From positions 372,001-436,000 of the forward strand of contig NZ_ADVG01000001.1 in assembly GCF_000178855.1 (NCBI RefSeq): 64,000 nucleotides of DNA. Reading direction: 5' to 3'. The notes under the pieces were generated by a model, which had not been told where the DNA came from, ran no database searches, and saw only the letters and a list, made by a program, of their open reading frames with translations. Made by a program: the position numbers and the translations under genes. Each line of letters opens with the position of its first letter. The first letter of the stretch is position 1. Source of the stretch: Ktedonobacter racemifer DSM 44963. GTDB taxonomy: Bacteria; Chloroflexota; Ktedonobacteria; Ktedonobacterales; Ktedonobacteraceae. This document shows positions 27,046-36,467 of this stretch, piece by piece.

Positions 27046-27109
27046 AGAACCCGGAATACAACGCTAAGTGCTTAGCATTGTATTCCGGTCTGCTCATACT
27101 CAAGGGCCA
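27046..27109. repeat. Degenerate copy of the same palindrome
   Basis: Arms cccggaatacaacgctaag and cttagcattgtattccgg pair around the centre. The right side continues to tactcaagggcc as in the 82-bp palindrome, while the left outer arm is missing. Confidence 0.75.
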
Positions 27110-27183
27110 AGAACGCCTGTTTATGATTTCTTTAGAATTGGGCAGTATGATAGGCTCCGAACTGATAAGGAGGAGCTATCCCA

Positions 27184-28080
27184 ATGAACGCTATCGTACA
27201 AACCCAACAACTGACGAAGCACTTCCGTTCCCAGGTAGCCATTGAGAACATAGATCTGGCTATCGAGCAAGGCTCCATCTATGGCCTGCTCGGACCGAAT
27301 GGGGCGGGAAAGTCTACCCTGCTCAAGCATCTCGTAGGGCTGCTGCGGCCCACCAGCGGACAAGTACTCATCGCGGGCGAGCCGTGGCAGCGCAAACACC
27401 TCTGGCATATTGGTACGCTGATCGAGTCGCCCTCGCTCTATGGGCACCTGACGGCGCGTGAGAACCTCAAAGTCCACACCTATCTGCTGGGTCTGCCACA
27501 GCGCCGTATAGACGAGGTCCTGGAACAGGTTGAGTTGAGCAACGTGGGCGACAAGAAGGTCGCTCAGTACTCGCTGGGCATGAAACAGCGCCTGGGCATC
27601 GCGTCCGCCCTGTTAAGCAAACCCAACCTCCTGATATTGGATGAGCCAACGAATGGCCTGGACCCCGCCGGTATCCGCGAGATGCGGCAACTGATCCAGC
27701 GCTTTTGTGAGCAGGGCATGACCGTCCTGGTCTCTAGCCACATCCTCTCCGAAGTTGAGCATATTGTCACGCATCTGGGCATCATCAGCAAAGGGCGGTT
27801 GCGCTATCAGGGCACGCTCCAGGAACTAATGAAGTATGGACAGCAGCGCTTAGAGATCGAGACCCTCCAGGTGCAGCAGGCGGTTGCTCTCCTGCGAACC
27901 TCCTATCCGGACGTACAGAGCAATGGGACGAAGATCCTGCTCGCGGGGGCCAATGCCGAGACCGCGCACATCGTGACGCTCTTGACGCAACATGGCATTG
28001 CCATTACAAAGGTCGATGCAGCGCAGGATGACCTGGAAGCGCTCTTCCTGCGGATCGTTGAGAGCGGTGATTACCGCTAA
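27184..28080 (+). CDS. ABC transporter ATP-binding protein (bacitracin/lantibiotic type)
   Basis: 298 residues; TAAGGAGGAG precedes the ATG. Walker A GPNGAGKST (37-45), signature YSLGMKQRLG (about 129-138), Walker B LLILDEPTNGLD (149-160), and a switch His in LVSSHILSEVEH. The C-terminal 90 residues resemble BcrA-like ATPases. It powers the two permeases encoded next; such BcrA/LanF-type transporters pump peptide antibiotics away from the membrane. It starts a five-gene operon with a two-component system, which argues for inducible immunity or sensing. Confidence 0.9.
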   Translation: MNAIVQTQQLTKHFRSQVAIENIDLAIEQGSIYGLLGPNGAGKSTLLKHLVGLLRPTSGQVLIAGEPWQRKHLWHIGTLIESPSLYGHLTARENLKVHTYLLGLPQRRIDEVLEQVELSNVGDKKVAQYSLGMKQRLGIASALLSKPNLLILDEPTNGLDPAGIREMRQLIQRFCEQGMTVLVSSHILSEVEHIVTHLGIISKGRLRYQGTLQELMKYGQQRLEIETLQVQQAVALLRTSYPDVQSNGTKILLAGANAETAHIVTLLTQHGIAITKVDAAQDDLEALFLRIVESGDYR

Positions 28081-28104
28081 TCGCAGCGAGGGAGGAGATA
28101 TTCG

Positions 28105-28854
28105 ATGTTCAATATTCTACGTGCCGAATGGCTACGCCTGAAGCGTACATTCACACCGATCTTTCTAGCGGTTCTGCCCGTGAGCCTGGTGGCCCTGGAA
28201 GCACTCTTGCGCTTTCTGACACCGAACGCGAGGGCGTGGAGCTTCTATCTCTGGTCAATCCTCAACTGGTGGCCGCTGATCTGGCTTCCCTTTGGGATCG
28301 CACTGCTGGCCTCACATTCTATGGAAGTGGAGAAGCGCGCCAGAGCCTGGAAGGCGTTACGGGCGCGTGCCGTCGCGCCGGAGCACCTGTACCTGGGGAA
28401 ACTGCTGGTCCTGACCATCCATACGCTCGTTAGTTCGCTTCTACTGATCGTATCGACGCTGCTGGTGGGAGTGATCGCACTGCAAGGAGAGGTTCCCTGG
28501 CTCCTAGTCTGCAAGGCGTCATTCATGCTCTGGATGGCCGCGCTTCCACTGATCTCGCTCATGCTCTGGTTCGCCTATATGGGCGGCTACATCCTGGCGA
28601 TTGTTGCCAATTTGCTTGGCTTCTTCGCTGGGGCGGTCGCAGGCCTCAGCAACTACTGGCTCCTCGTTCCCTGGGCAGTCCCCCTGCGCATGGCAGTACC
28701 AATTGTGGGAGTGCTGCCCAATGGTATTCCGCTGCAAGCACATGATCCGCTCTGGCAGATGCCAGTCCTGCCGATAGTAGGCGTCGCGCTGGTTGGCTAT
28801 GTGCTCTTCGCCATCGTGGGCGCGTTCTGGTTCGTGCGCAAGGAGGTGAAGTAG
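28105..28854 (+). CDS. ABC-2 type permease (LanE/LanG-like), first
   Basis: 249 residues with about six transmembrane helices. The opening MFNILRAEWLRLKRTFTPIF (cytoplasmic helix then TM1) is typical of lantibiotic immunity permeases. GGAGGAG lies about 8 bases before the ATG. The gene follows the ATPase by 24 bp and abuts the second permease. Confidence 0.85.
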   Translation: MFNILRAEWLRLKRTFTPIFLAVLPVSLVALEALLRFLTPNARAWSFYLWSILNWWPLIWLPFGIALLASHSMEVEKRARAWKALRARAVAPEHLYLGKLLVLTIHTLVSSLLLIVSTLLVGVIALQGEVPWLLVCKASFMLWMAALPLISLMLWFAYMGGYILAIVANLLGFFAGAVAGLSNYWLLVPWAVPLRMAVPIVGVLPNGIPLQAHDPLWQMPVLPIVGVALVGYVLFAIVGAFWFVRKEVK

Positions 28855-29643
28855 GTGTTTCTACGCGCATTGGCTTCCGAATGGCTCAAGCAGCGGCGCA
28901 CGCCTGCCCTGTGGCTCACGCTGCTCTTCCCGCTTGCCTGTATGTTGGGCATGGGCTGGTATCTGACGGTCTCGTACCGCCTGGACTGGAACAACATGCT
29001 TCAGTTTACCTTTGGCGCATGGCTCTCTCTCTGGCCCGCCGGGGGGGTAGCCCTTCAGGCCGCACTCGCCGCCAATCTAGATATGCAAGAGAACAACTGG
29101 CAAGCGTTGCTGGTCCGTCCAGTCGCGCCCGCGATGCTGCTGGGGGCTAAGTTTCTCGTCCAGGCGGCGCACCTGCTCATCCATACGCTGATCCTGAGCG
29201 TCGTGCTGGTCCTGGCAGGCGTCTTGTTGCATGTTCAGGGCGCGGTGCCGTGGAACGTGATCCTGCTGCTTGGCCTGGGGACAGCACTCTTTACCCTGCC
29301 GTTGCAAGTCCTCTACATGTGGGCTGCGACCGCGAAGGGAATGGGAATGGCGATTGGCCTGGGGGCTGTTGGTCTGCTGCTCGGTCCCTTGCTGGGTGCT
29401 ACCTCCATGGGAGAGAGTGTCTGGGTCTACATCCCCTGGGCCTGGCCGTTGCGCCTGTACATGCTGCTGACAGCAATATGGAGCGAGTTTCATGGGGATT
29501 TCACCACGCCCTCTGTTCAGCCCGGTCTGCATCTCATATATGCTGTGTTCGTTGCAACGCTCTTCCTGTTGCTGGCGGTCGTGCTCGCAAGCCTCCTCTG
29601 GTTCGAGCGACGCGAGCAAGGAAATGTGATACACTCTGCGTAA
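28855..29643 (+). CDS. ABC-2 type permease (LanE/LanG-like), second
   Basis: 262 residues starting with GTG directly after the stop of the first permease; AAGGAGG lies at the end of that gene. Same layout as its neighbour (FLRALASEWLKQRRTPALWL, then six helices). The two are paralogues forming a heterodimeric membrane part. Confidence 0.85.
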   Translation: MFLRALASEWLKQRRTPALWLTLLFPLACMLGMGWYLTVSYRLDWNNMLQFTFGAWLSLWPAGGVALQAALAANLDMQENNWQALLVRPVAPAMLLGAKFLVQAAHLLIHTLILSVVLVLAGVLLHVQGAVPWNVILLLGLGTALFTLPLQVLYMWAATAKGMGMAIGLGAVGLLLGPLLGATSMGESVWVYIPWAWPLRLYMLLTAIWSEFHGDFTTPSVQPGLHLIYAVFVATLFLLLAVVLASLLWFERREQGNVIHSA

Positions 29644-29717
29644 TAGGCTCACATGATACTATGGAACGCCGGATATATGCGCCCGCATGTCTGGCTTTTC
29701 CAATGAACGGGGAGGCT

Positions 29718-30446
29718 ATGGCTACAATACTGCTGGTCGAAGATGAAAAGAGCATCCTTCAGTTTGTGCGAGATGCGTTGGAGGATGCCGACTATACGGT
29801 ATTGAGCGCGGAAGATGGCCTGAACGCGCTCAAGCTCGCGAGGGAGAAGCAGATTGACCTGGTCCTGCTTGACATCGGACTCCCAGGGCTGGATGGCTTT
29901 AGCGTCTGTCGTGTGCTGCGCGAGGATCTCCACATCCCTATCCTGATCGTCAGTGCGAGGCAGAGCGACGCTGATAAGGTGCAGGGCTTTGGTGTGGGTG
30001 CGGATGACTACATTATGAAGCCGTTTAGCATCCGTGAGTTGCTCGCGCGAGTGCAGGCGCATCTCAGGCGAGAGCAGCGCTACAGGCAGCCGAAGAGGCG
30101 GATGGCGCTGCTCAAGAGCGGCGGGCTGAGCATTGACATGGAGCGGCACGAGGTCTCCTCTGGGACTACCTCTCTTGCCTTGAGTCGCAAGGAGTTCGAG
30201 GTACTCTGCCTCCTGGCTCGCCATGCGGGGCAGGTCTTCGCGCGCGATGTGATCTTTGATCGAGTCTGGCAGGATGACACGGAGAGCTACCTGGAGACCG
30301 TAACCGAGCATATCAAGCGCATCCGGAGCAAATTGGCAAGAGTCGATGCGCACACGGAGTACATCAAGACGATTTGGGGAGTGGGCTATAAATGGGAACC
30401 GAGCGTCACACAGATATCAAGAAGCTCTTCTTCTTCTACGTACTAA
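29718..30446 (+). CDS. OmpR/PhoB-type response regulator
   Basis: 242 residues; GGGGAGG precedes the ATG. Receiver domain: ILLVEDEKS (acidic pair), phospho-acceptor Asp52 in LVLLDIGLPGLDG, and Lys near 102 in DDYIMKPFS. Winged-helix output: LALSRKEFEVLCLLARHAGQ and ETVTEHIKRIRSKL to GVGYKWE. It likely controls the upstream ABC genes. An open frame extends further upstream from 29250 but antiparallels permease sequence and has no start signal, so the shorter form was chosen. The 3' end overlaps the kinase gene by 55 bp. Confidence 0.92.
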   Translation: MATILLVEDEKSILQFVRDALEDADYTVLSAEDGLNALKLAREKQIDLVLLDIGLPGLDGFSVCRVLREDLHIPILIVSARQSDADKVQGFGVGADDYIMKPFSIRELLARVQAHLRREQRYRQPKRRMALLKSGGLSIDMERHEVSSGTTSLALSRKEFEVLCLLARHAGQVFARDVIFDRVWQDDTESYLETVTEHIKRIRSKLARVDAHTEYIKTIWGVGYKWEPSVTQISRSSSSSTY

Positions 30447-31534
30447 GCGCGCTGGGCATCATCCTCTTGCTCTCGGCCTATGTCGAGGGGCTTCTGGTCC
30501 TACAGCTTGTCCGCGTGGCGTACGACTATAGAGAGGATTTAGCGTGGTATGTCAGTCTTCTGCAGAGTATGCTTTTCCTGGCTCCTATCCTGATCTCGCT
30601 TGTTACTCTCCTGGTGACGACTGTCTTGTTTGGGCGACGGCTGGCAAGCTGGTATGGTCCGCCGTTGCGCGAACTCAAGGCTGCTGTGGAGAAGATCAAG
30701 CGGCAAGACCTCAACTTCGCCATCTCCTACAACGGACCCGACGAGCTTGGCGACCTCTGCCGGGCTTTCAACGAGCTTAGCAATCAGCTACAGTCCTCGT
30801 TGCTACAGGAGTGGACCAGGGAGGAGGAGGCGCGCGAGATGGTCGCTACCCTCTCGCATGATCTGCGTACGCCCGTGACCATTCTTCAGGGACATATTGA
30901 GAGCCTGGCGAGTGTGCGACCAGAGAAGCGTGCGCAACGCTTGGAACGTTATCTGCCCGCGCTGGAAGAGGGCGTACAGCAACTTAATCAGCTTCTCGGC
31001 TTGATGCTGACCGCAGTCTCCCTTGAACAGAGCGGCTTCACCCTTCAGCCGCGTCCGATTGACCCGGAGGACGAATTGGCACGCAAGGCCGAGAGCTATA
31101 CCTTGCGCTGCGCCGAATATGGTATCACCTTCCATTACCATGTGGACAAGCTGCCAGGGCTAGAAGGTAGGGCTGGACTGGATATGCAGCGCATTGGGCA
31201 AGTGCTGGACAACCTCTTCGAGAATGCGTTGCGCTTCACGCCCGCGGGGGGAACGATCTCGCTCGCTTGGGCCTGGAATAGAAGTGTGCTCAGCTTCCGT
31301 CTGGGCGATAGAGGGCCGGGCATTAACGTGCAGGATCTGCCGCATATCTTCGACAAGTACTATCATCGCTCAGCCGGAGAGGTAGAGCGAGAAGGCACGC
31401 CCAAGAAGTCAACGGGTTTGGGTCTCTACATCTGTAAGGAACTGGTGGCGCGACATGGTGGGAGCATCGCTGCGCGCAACCTCCCCGAAGGCGGGTGCGA
31501 GCTTTCCTTCTGGGTTGTGCCCTTCAACGCGTAA
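30392..31534 (+). CDS. Sensor histidine kinase (HAMP, HisKA, HATPase)
   Basis: 380 residues; GGGAGTGG precedes the ATG. Two TM helices (about 12-40 and 55-80) with only a short external loop, like intramembrane-sensing kinases tied to peptide ABC transporters. HAMP follows (residues 90-140), then His156 in VATLSHDLRTPV, N-box QVLDNLFENALRFTP, G1 LGDRGPGI and G2 STGLGLYICKELV. Partner of the regulator encoded just before. The short extracellular part suggests it senses transporter activity or membrane stress and not a soluble ligand (inference). Confidence 0.92.
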   Translation: MGTERHTDIKKLFFFYVLSALGIILLLSAYVEGLLVLQLVRVAYDYREDLAWYVSLLQSMLFLAPILISLVTLLVTTVLFGRRLASWYGPPLRELKAAVEKIKRQDLNFAISYNGPDELGDLCRAFNELSNQLQSSLLQEWTREEEAREMVATLSHDLRTPVTILQGHIESLASVRPEKRAQRLERYLPALEEGVQQLNQLLGLMLTAVSLEQSGFTLQPRPIDPEDELARKAESYTLRCAEYGITFHYHVDKLPGLEGRAGLDMQRIGQVLDNLFENALRFTPAGGTISLAWAWNRSVLSFRLGDRGPGINVQDLPHIFDKYYHRSAGEVEREGTPKKSTGLGLYICKELVARHGGSIAARNLPEGGCELSFWVVPFNA

Positions 31535-31652
31535 GGCGAGCGTGACACTCTGCGGGGTATTGTCAACTTGTTTTTTTACTTGATGAGCTTTCCCCTCTGA
31601 ACCCCCATTTTAGACCTTTGAGGGAACACCTCGTTGCGCAACCTGTGGGCAG

Positions 31653-31712
31653 AACCGAAAAGTGAGCACCTTTTGCCCTCAAAGGTTAGCACTTGCCCCG
31701 AAAAGTGAGCAA
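31653..31712. repeat. Tandem gagcac-type repeats
   Basis: Three units follow each other: gaaaagtgagcacctt, ctcaaaggttagcactt and gaaaagtgagcaactc. Same pattern as 6031-6092 and 25581-25633. Probably an orphan IS21-type end left after the kinase gene. Confidence 0.5.
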
Positions 31713-31806
31713 CTCAACCATTGACGAGCTGAAAAAGTGCCCCAGACGCGGATGGTTATGGGAGATGAGATACGCTTGAAAGAACCAATACCGTAGGAGG
31801 ACGATT

Positions 31807-32355
31807 TTGTCTACCATCGTTGTAAACGATTACAATCCGACCTGGTCTGCGAAGTTCGTAGAAGAGAGGCAACGCCTGCAAGGCGGGATTGGTGAGTTTG
31901 TTGAAGAGATCCACCACATCGGCAGCACGTCCGTTGCTGGCCTGGCAGCTAAGCCCATTATTGATATGCTCATTGTTGTCCCTAATCTCTCTGTGGTGCC
32001 GTACTGTATCTTCCCACTCGAGCGCCTTGGGTACAGCTATCAGGGCGAGGGAGGCATTGCTGGCCGTCACTTCTTCCGCAAGCCGCCCCAAGGTTTCGAG
32101 CGCGACTTTCACATTCATCTGATGGAGCGCAGCAACGAGCAGTACGAGTTCCACCTCCTCTTCCGCGACTATTTGCAGACGCACGCTGAGGCCAGGCAAG
32201 CTTACGCAGCTCTCAAGAAGGAGCTGGCGGCCAGGTTCGGTTCAGATCGGACCAGCTATACTGCTGCCAAGCATGACTTTATCCGCCTCCTCATCCAGAG
32301 AGCTCGTGAAGAGAAGGCTCAAGTCTCGCGTGAGGTGCAACCACCTGTCCGATGA
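31807..32355 (+). CDS. GrpB/UPF0157 family nucleotidyltransferase-like protein
   Basis: 182 residues from a TTG with AGGAGG seven bases upstream. The family core EEIHHIGSTSVAGLAAKPII and DMLIVV is a nucleotidyltransferase-like fold, and FERDFHIHLMERSNEQYEFH plus the C-terminal YTAAKHDFIRLLI block are as expected. The family is widespread but biochemically poorly defined; it is sometimes found next to drug-modifying enzymes. Gene complete. Confidence 0.88.
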   Translation: MSTIVVNDYNPTWSAKFVEERQRLQGGIGEFVEEIHHIGSTSVAGLAAKPIIDMLIVVPNLSVVPYCIFPLERLGYSYQGEGGIAGRHFFRKPPQGFERDFHIHLMERSNEQYEFHLLFRDYLQTHAEARQAYAALKKELAARFGSDRTSYTAAKHDFIRLLIQRAREEKAQVSREVQPPVR

Positions 32356-32758
32356 CGGTAAAGTCCCTGATGAGGTGGCCTCGACCAAGCATTGGGAAGC
32401 AAGGAGAAGCTAGCGGCAACAGTAATCACCACCACGAGTACTATTCAATTGACATTCAACACTCAGGAATTGCTTTATGATAGATTTTTACACGTATCCT
32501 GGGCTTACCTCTACCTCTCGTTGGGACATTTATCCCGCTTGGGTGTTCTCCATAGGACAAATAGCCCGCAAGAATTGGGTCGTTGTCCCATGACAGGGCA
32601 ATAGCCTCTCCAGTACCATTGAAGTAGCGATATGAAAAACGTTTCACTTGTGAATGTAGCACCGGCTTTTGTACCCGGCGCGGCTCTCGCAGGCACGCCC
32701 TGCTGCGTGCCTACATACCAATGGGAAGCAGGAAAAACCTGCAAGGAGGCTATCACCC
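32356..32758. other. Intergenic
   Basis: About 400 bp upstream of the first membrane-protein/kinase module. No coding frame is supported. TTGACA at 32449-32454 and TATGAT at 32476-32481 are present but 21 bp apart, so I do not call a promoter. Confidence 0.35.
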
Positions 32759-33388
32759 ATGTTATCAACTCCTTTAAAGCGTTTGAGCGGGCTGAGCCTG
32801 CTCGCTGGCAGCGTTATCGTGATCGTCGGCATTGTGCCGGGCTTTTTTGTAGACTCCAGCCCGGCTGATACGCTCAGCGTTGCCACTGCCCTGATCCGCC
32901 TGATTGGCGCGATGCTGGTAGTGCTGGGCCTGCCCGGCGTCTCTCTTGGAGGCAACCAGAGAACTGGGGTTCTGGGGCTGATCGGATCTGTTTGCACGTC
33001 GCTCTTTTTCCTCATGGCCCTGGCCACGGAGCCCATCTTCGCCTTTGTCTTTCCCTACCTGGCTGTCAAAGACCCGTCGCTCGTGAGCGGCCCGCCTCCG
33101 GCCCCACTGTTCATCTTCTTTACGATTGACGGCCTGATGTTGCTCATAGGCGGCGTCCTGCTGGGCATCGCCATTCTGCGCTCCGCCACCTCACCTCGCT
33201 GGTCTGGCCTGGCGCTCATCATCGGCGCCCTGGTCAGTTTCGCCGGTGGCTTCTTCCAGGGCCCCATCGGTGATCTGGGCACAGTGATCGTCTTGATCGG
33301 ACTGATCTGGCTGACCATCGGTCTGTGGCCGAAGCAGGCCGATGCCCCGGCCAGTGCTGCCGTTTTACCAGCGAGCGTAAGAGGATAA
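32759..33388 (+). CDS. Multi-spanning membrane protein of kinase module 1
   Basis: 209 residues from the ATG at 32759 (AAGGAGG nine bases upstream). Six predicted TM helices. It opens LSTPLKRLSGLSLLAGSVIV and carries VVLGLPGVSLGGNQRTGVLG, matching the paralogues at 38334 and 39294 (for example LVLLGLPGVYTRQAKQAGILG). All three sit directly before an 8-TM NarL-type kinase, so it is probably an accessory or sensor partner (inference). It ends 2 bp before the kinase start. Confidence 0.75.
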   Translation: MLSTPLKRLSGLSLLAGSVIVIVGIVPGFFVDSSPADTLSVATALIRLIGAMLVVLGLPGVSLGGNQRTGVLGLIGSVCTSLFFLMALATEPIFAFVFPYLAVKDPSLVSGPPPAPLFIFFTIDGLMLLIGGVLLGIAILRSATSPRWSGLALIIGALVSFAGGFFQGPIGDLGTVIVLIGLIWLTIGLWPKQADAPASAAVLPASVRG

Positions 33389-33390
33389 AT

Positions 33391-35510
33391 ATGCCTCAAC
33401 CATCATTGAGCCAGGGCCTGCCTTCCCGGCAGCCTGGCACAACGATATCACATTTGCAGGGCAGGCCGCTCCTGGTTGCCAGAATCCTCTGGCTGCTCCT
33501 GGTTGCTGCGGCGCTGATCACTTTTATCGCGAGCATCCCGGGCGCTTTCGCCGCCGCCCATATCGTCTGCCCCTCCGCCGCCGAATGCAGCGGCGGTCTC
33601 ACGGTGAACCAGGCGCGCCAGCTCGCACACCTGGGCCTCTCTCTCGATTTTTATGGCACTCTGGGTGTCGGACTCTCGATTTTCCTTGAGGTGGTCTATG
33701 TTACAACCGGCGTGATAATCTTCTGGCTCAAAGCCGACGACTGGATGGCGCTCTTAGGTTCCTTGATGCTGGTGACCTTTGGTTCGGTCTTTCGCGACTT
33801 CAATCCAGATCCCTCGGCCTCTCTGTTTCTCTATGTCCTGGCCCTTGTGATGGCCTTCTTCGGCAATTGTTGCATCGGCCTCTTTTTCTATCTATTTCCC
33901 AGCGGAGCATTTGCTCCGCGTTGGGTACGCTGGCTCGCACTGGTCTGGATGCTGTACTGGGCCGTCAAAAATCTGGTTATGGGTATGATCACCACGAATT
34001 CCAGCCCCGACTTCGTGATCTTTCTTTGCCTACTCCTGAGCATGGTCGTTACCCAGGTGCATCGCTATCGGCGCGTCTCCACCTTTGAGCAGCGCCGGCA
34101 AACGAAGTGGGTCGTCTTTGGCCTCTCCCTGGCCCTGCTGGGCTTTCTCTCGTTGATGATCGTGGCATCGGTGATCCCGCTGCCGATCATTCCCGACCTG
34201 ATTGGGGGTAGCCTGCTCTACGTCTTTCTCTCACTTATCCCGCTCTCCATCGGCGTTGCCATGCTGCGTTCGCGCCTGTGGGACATCGATGTTATTATCA
34301 ATCGCGCACTGGTCTATGGCGCACTCACTACCTGCGTGGTCGCCCTCTATGTCCTGGTCGTTGTCGGGCTTGGCACATTGCTGCAAGCCAGCGGCAACCT
34401 GCTTATCTCGCTGCTGGCGACCGGCTTGGTCGCAGTCCTCTTTCAGCCGCTGCGCGAACGTCTCCAGCAGGTCGTCAATCGCCTGCTGTATGGGGAACGC
34501 AACGATCCGTACAAGGTTATTTCGCGCCTGGGAAGCCGCCTGGAAGCGGCGCTGGCCCCGAAACTGTTCTGCCAACAATTGTGGAGACAGTTGCCCAGGC
34601 GCTCAAGTTGCCCTATGTCGCGATCGCCTTGAAAGAGGGGAGCGAACTCTTGACCACAGCGTCCTATGGCGAACTGAGAGAGAAGCCTCTTTCTCTGTCG
34701 CTTACCTACCAGAGTGAGCAGATTGGCGAACTCACTCTCGCGCCTCGTGGATCGGCCGAACCATTCTCAACCGCTGATCGCCAGTTGTTGAATGACCTGG
34801 CGCGCCAGGCGGGCATCGCCGCGCACGCCATTCGCCTCACCACCGACCTCCAGCTCCTGACCGGCGATTTACAGCAATCTCGCACGCAACTTGTGATGGC
34901 TCGTGAAGAGGAACGCCGTCGCCTACGCCGCGATCTGCACTATGGACTTGGTCCCGCCCTCGCCACGATCACGCTCCAGGCCGAAGCGGCCCGCGATGCC
35001 CTCTCAACGGAACCTGACCAGGCCGTATTCCTGCTGGAAAGCCTGGTCAACCAGGCCCAGACGGCCATTAGCGATATCCGCCGCCTGGTCTATGATCTGC
35101 GCCCGCCGGCTCTCGATGACCTTGGCCTGATCGCCGCAGTGCGCGCTCAGATCATGCACTACGAGTATACCGGCCTGCGTGTGACTATCGACGCGCCTTC
35201 ACGCCTGCCGGAGCTTTCAGCCGCGGTCGAGGTCGCGGCCTATCGGATTATTCAGGAAGCGCTCACCAACGTCATGCGCCATGCGGGCGCTCGCTCGTGC
35301 CTGATCCAGCTGGACTGTGACGACGCGCTCAACCTGGCGATCAGGGACGATGGGCGCGGCCTGCCCGCCGAGCCCTCGCTGGGCGTAGGCATCCGCTCTA
35401 TGCGCGAGCGAGCTGCTGAGCTGGGCGGCTCTTGCAGCGTAGAGAACGTGCCATCGGGCGGAACCTGTGTGGACGTGGTTCTGCCACTTGGAACAAAACA
35501 GCAGGAGTAA
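33391..35510 (+). pseudogene. NarL-type sensor histidine kinase of module 1, frameshifted
   Basis: The N-terminal frame (33391-34632) encodes eight TM helices with the family marks LFPSGAFAPRWVRW and DIDVIINRALVYG. It breaks near 34560 where a G is missing in gccccgaaact. In the next frame the protein continues PETVLPTIVETVAQALKLPY (GAF), HisKA_3 and HATPase. The HisKA_3 box reads RRRLRRDLHYGLGP, whereas relatives here have DLHDG, so the residue after the phospho-His is changed to Tyr. The N-box (EALTNVMRHA) and G-box (DDGRGLP) look normal. Either a pseudogene or one sequencing error. Confidence 0.85.
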
Positions 35511-35517
35511 TCGAGCT

Positions 35518-36180
35518 ATGGAGCCAATTCGCGTACTGATTGCCGATAATCACGCACCCTTTCGCGAAGGGTTGCGCGCGCTCTTGCGCTCAGAAGGCGA
35601 CATCGAAACCGTTGGCGAGGCCGCTACAGGCAGAGAGGCCATTGCCAGGGCTGCAGACCTGCAGCCTGACGTTATTTTGATGGACCTGCATATGCCCGAT
35701 GGCAACGGCATCGAGGCAACACACTCCATCCTTGCTTCTAGCCCGCACATCAGCATCCTCGTGCTGACTATGTTTGAAGACGATGACTCCGTTTTCGCCG
35801 CTCTGCAGGCTGGCGCGCGTGGCTACCTTCTCAAAGGCGCGCTCAAGGCCGAAATCCTGCGCGCCATTCGCGGCGTGAGCCAGGGAGAGGCTATCTTCGG
35901 GCCTACCATCGCCAAACGCCTGATGTCCTACTTTGCCACGCTCAAACCTTCCGCACCCCTGCCCGCGCCCCCTGCCCAGGCTTTCCCTGAACTGACCGAA
36001 CGCGAACAAGAGATCCTCGCCTTGATTGCTCAGCACCTTACCAACAGCGAGATCACCGAGCGCCTCGCGCTCAGCCCCAAAACCGTGCGCAATCACGTCT
36101 CTAATATCTTCAGCAAACTCCAGGTTGCCACGCGCGCCCAGGCTATTATCCGCGCTCGAGAAGCTGGTTGGGGGACATAG
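35518..36180 (+). CDS. NarL/FixJ-type response regulator of module 1
   Basis: 220 residues, 8 bp after the kinase; AGGAG precedes the ATG. Phospho-acceptor Asp56 (VILMDLHMPDGNG), Lys in GYLLKGALK, and LuxR helix-turn-helix (LTEREQEILALIAQ, SPKTVRNHVSNIFSKLQV). The usual acidic pair near residue 10 reads ADNHAPF, with Asn in the second position where the two sister regulators have Asp-Asp. That would weaken Mg2+ binding and phosphorylation. Together with the frameshifted kinase it suggests the module is decaying. Confidence 0.9.
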   Translation: MEPIRVLIADNHAPFREGLRALLRSEGDIETVGEAATGREAIARAADLQPDVILMDLHMPDGNGIEATHSILASSPHISILVLTMFEDDDSVFAALQAGARGYLLKGALKAEILRAIRGVSQGEAIFGPTIAKRLMSYFATLKPSAPLPAPPAQAFPELTEREQEILALIAQHLTNSEITERLALSPKTVRNHVSNIFSKLQVATRAQAIIRAREAGWGT

Positions 36181-36228
36181 GCAAGAGAGACTCCCAAAAA
36201 ATCATTTTACCAGCATAGCGAAAATTTT

Positions 36229-36287
36229 GATACATCGGTGAGTGGGTCTTCCCGGAGACAAGAGAGCAGGTCACTCACCGATGTATC
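36229..36287. repeat. Inverted repeat after module 1
   Basis: Arms gatacatcggtgagtg (36229-36244) and cactcaccgatgtatc (36272-36287) are perfect complements with a 27-base spacer. It lies between two convergent regulator genes, so it may act as a bidirectional terminator-like structure, though without T runs. Confidence 0.6.
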
Positions 36288-36309
36288 CTGATTCCACCCA
36301 TGGAATTCC

Positions 36310-36399
36310 CAAAGAAACCATGCGTCGCAACCGCACCACCCGGCATGGAACTGAGGATGAGACTACAAAAAGCTCTTGCTATCCAGGAGTTCCAGAAGA
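36310..36399 (-). repeat. Partial, inverted copy of the 618-bp repeat
   Basis: From aaagaaaccatgcgtcgca to gttccaga it matches the 3' part of 14380-14997 (reverse orientation) with about four mismatches. Only about 88 bp remain. Confidence 0.75.
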
Positions 36400-36467
36400 A
36401 TTTACACTTGAACACAATTCCAGGTTTCCTCTCGGCATTCTCGTGGAACTCCAAAATGTTGTCTCTC

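Noticed and set aside
29250..29717. 156-codon upstream extension of the OmpR-type regulator
   Set aside because: Overlaps the second permease in another frame; a strong ribosome site precedes the ATG at 29718.
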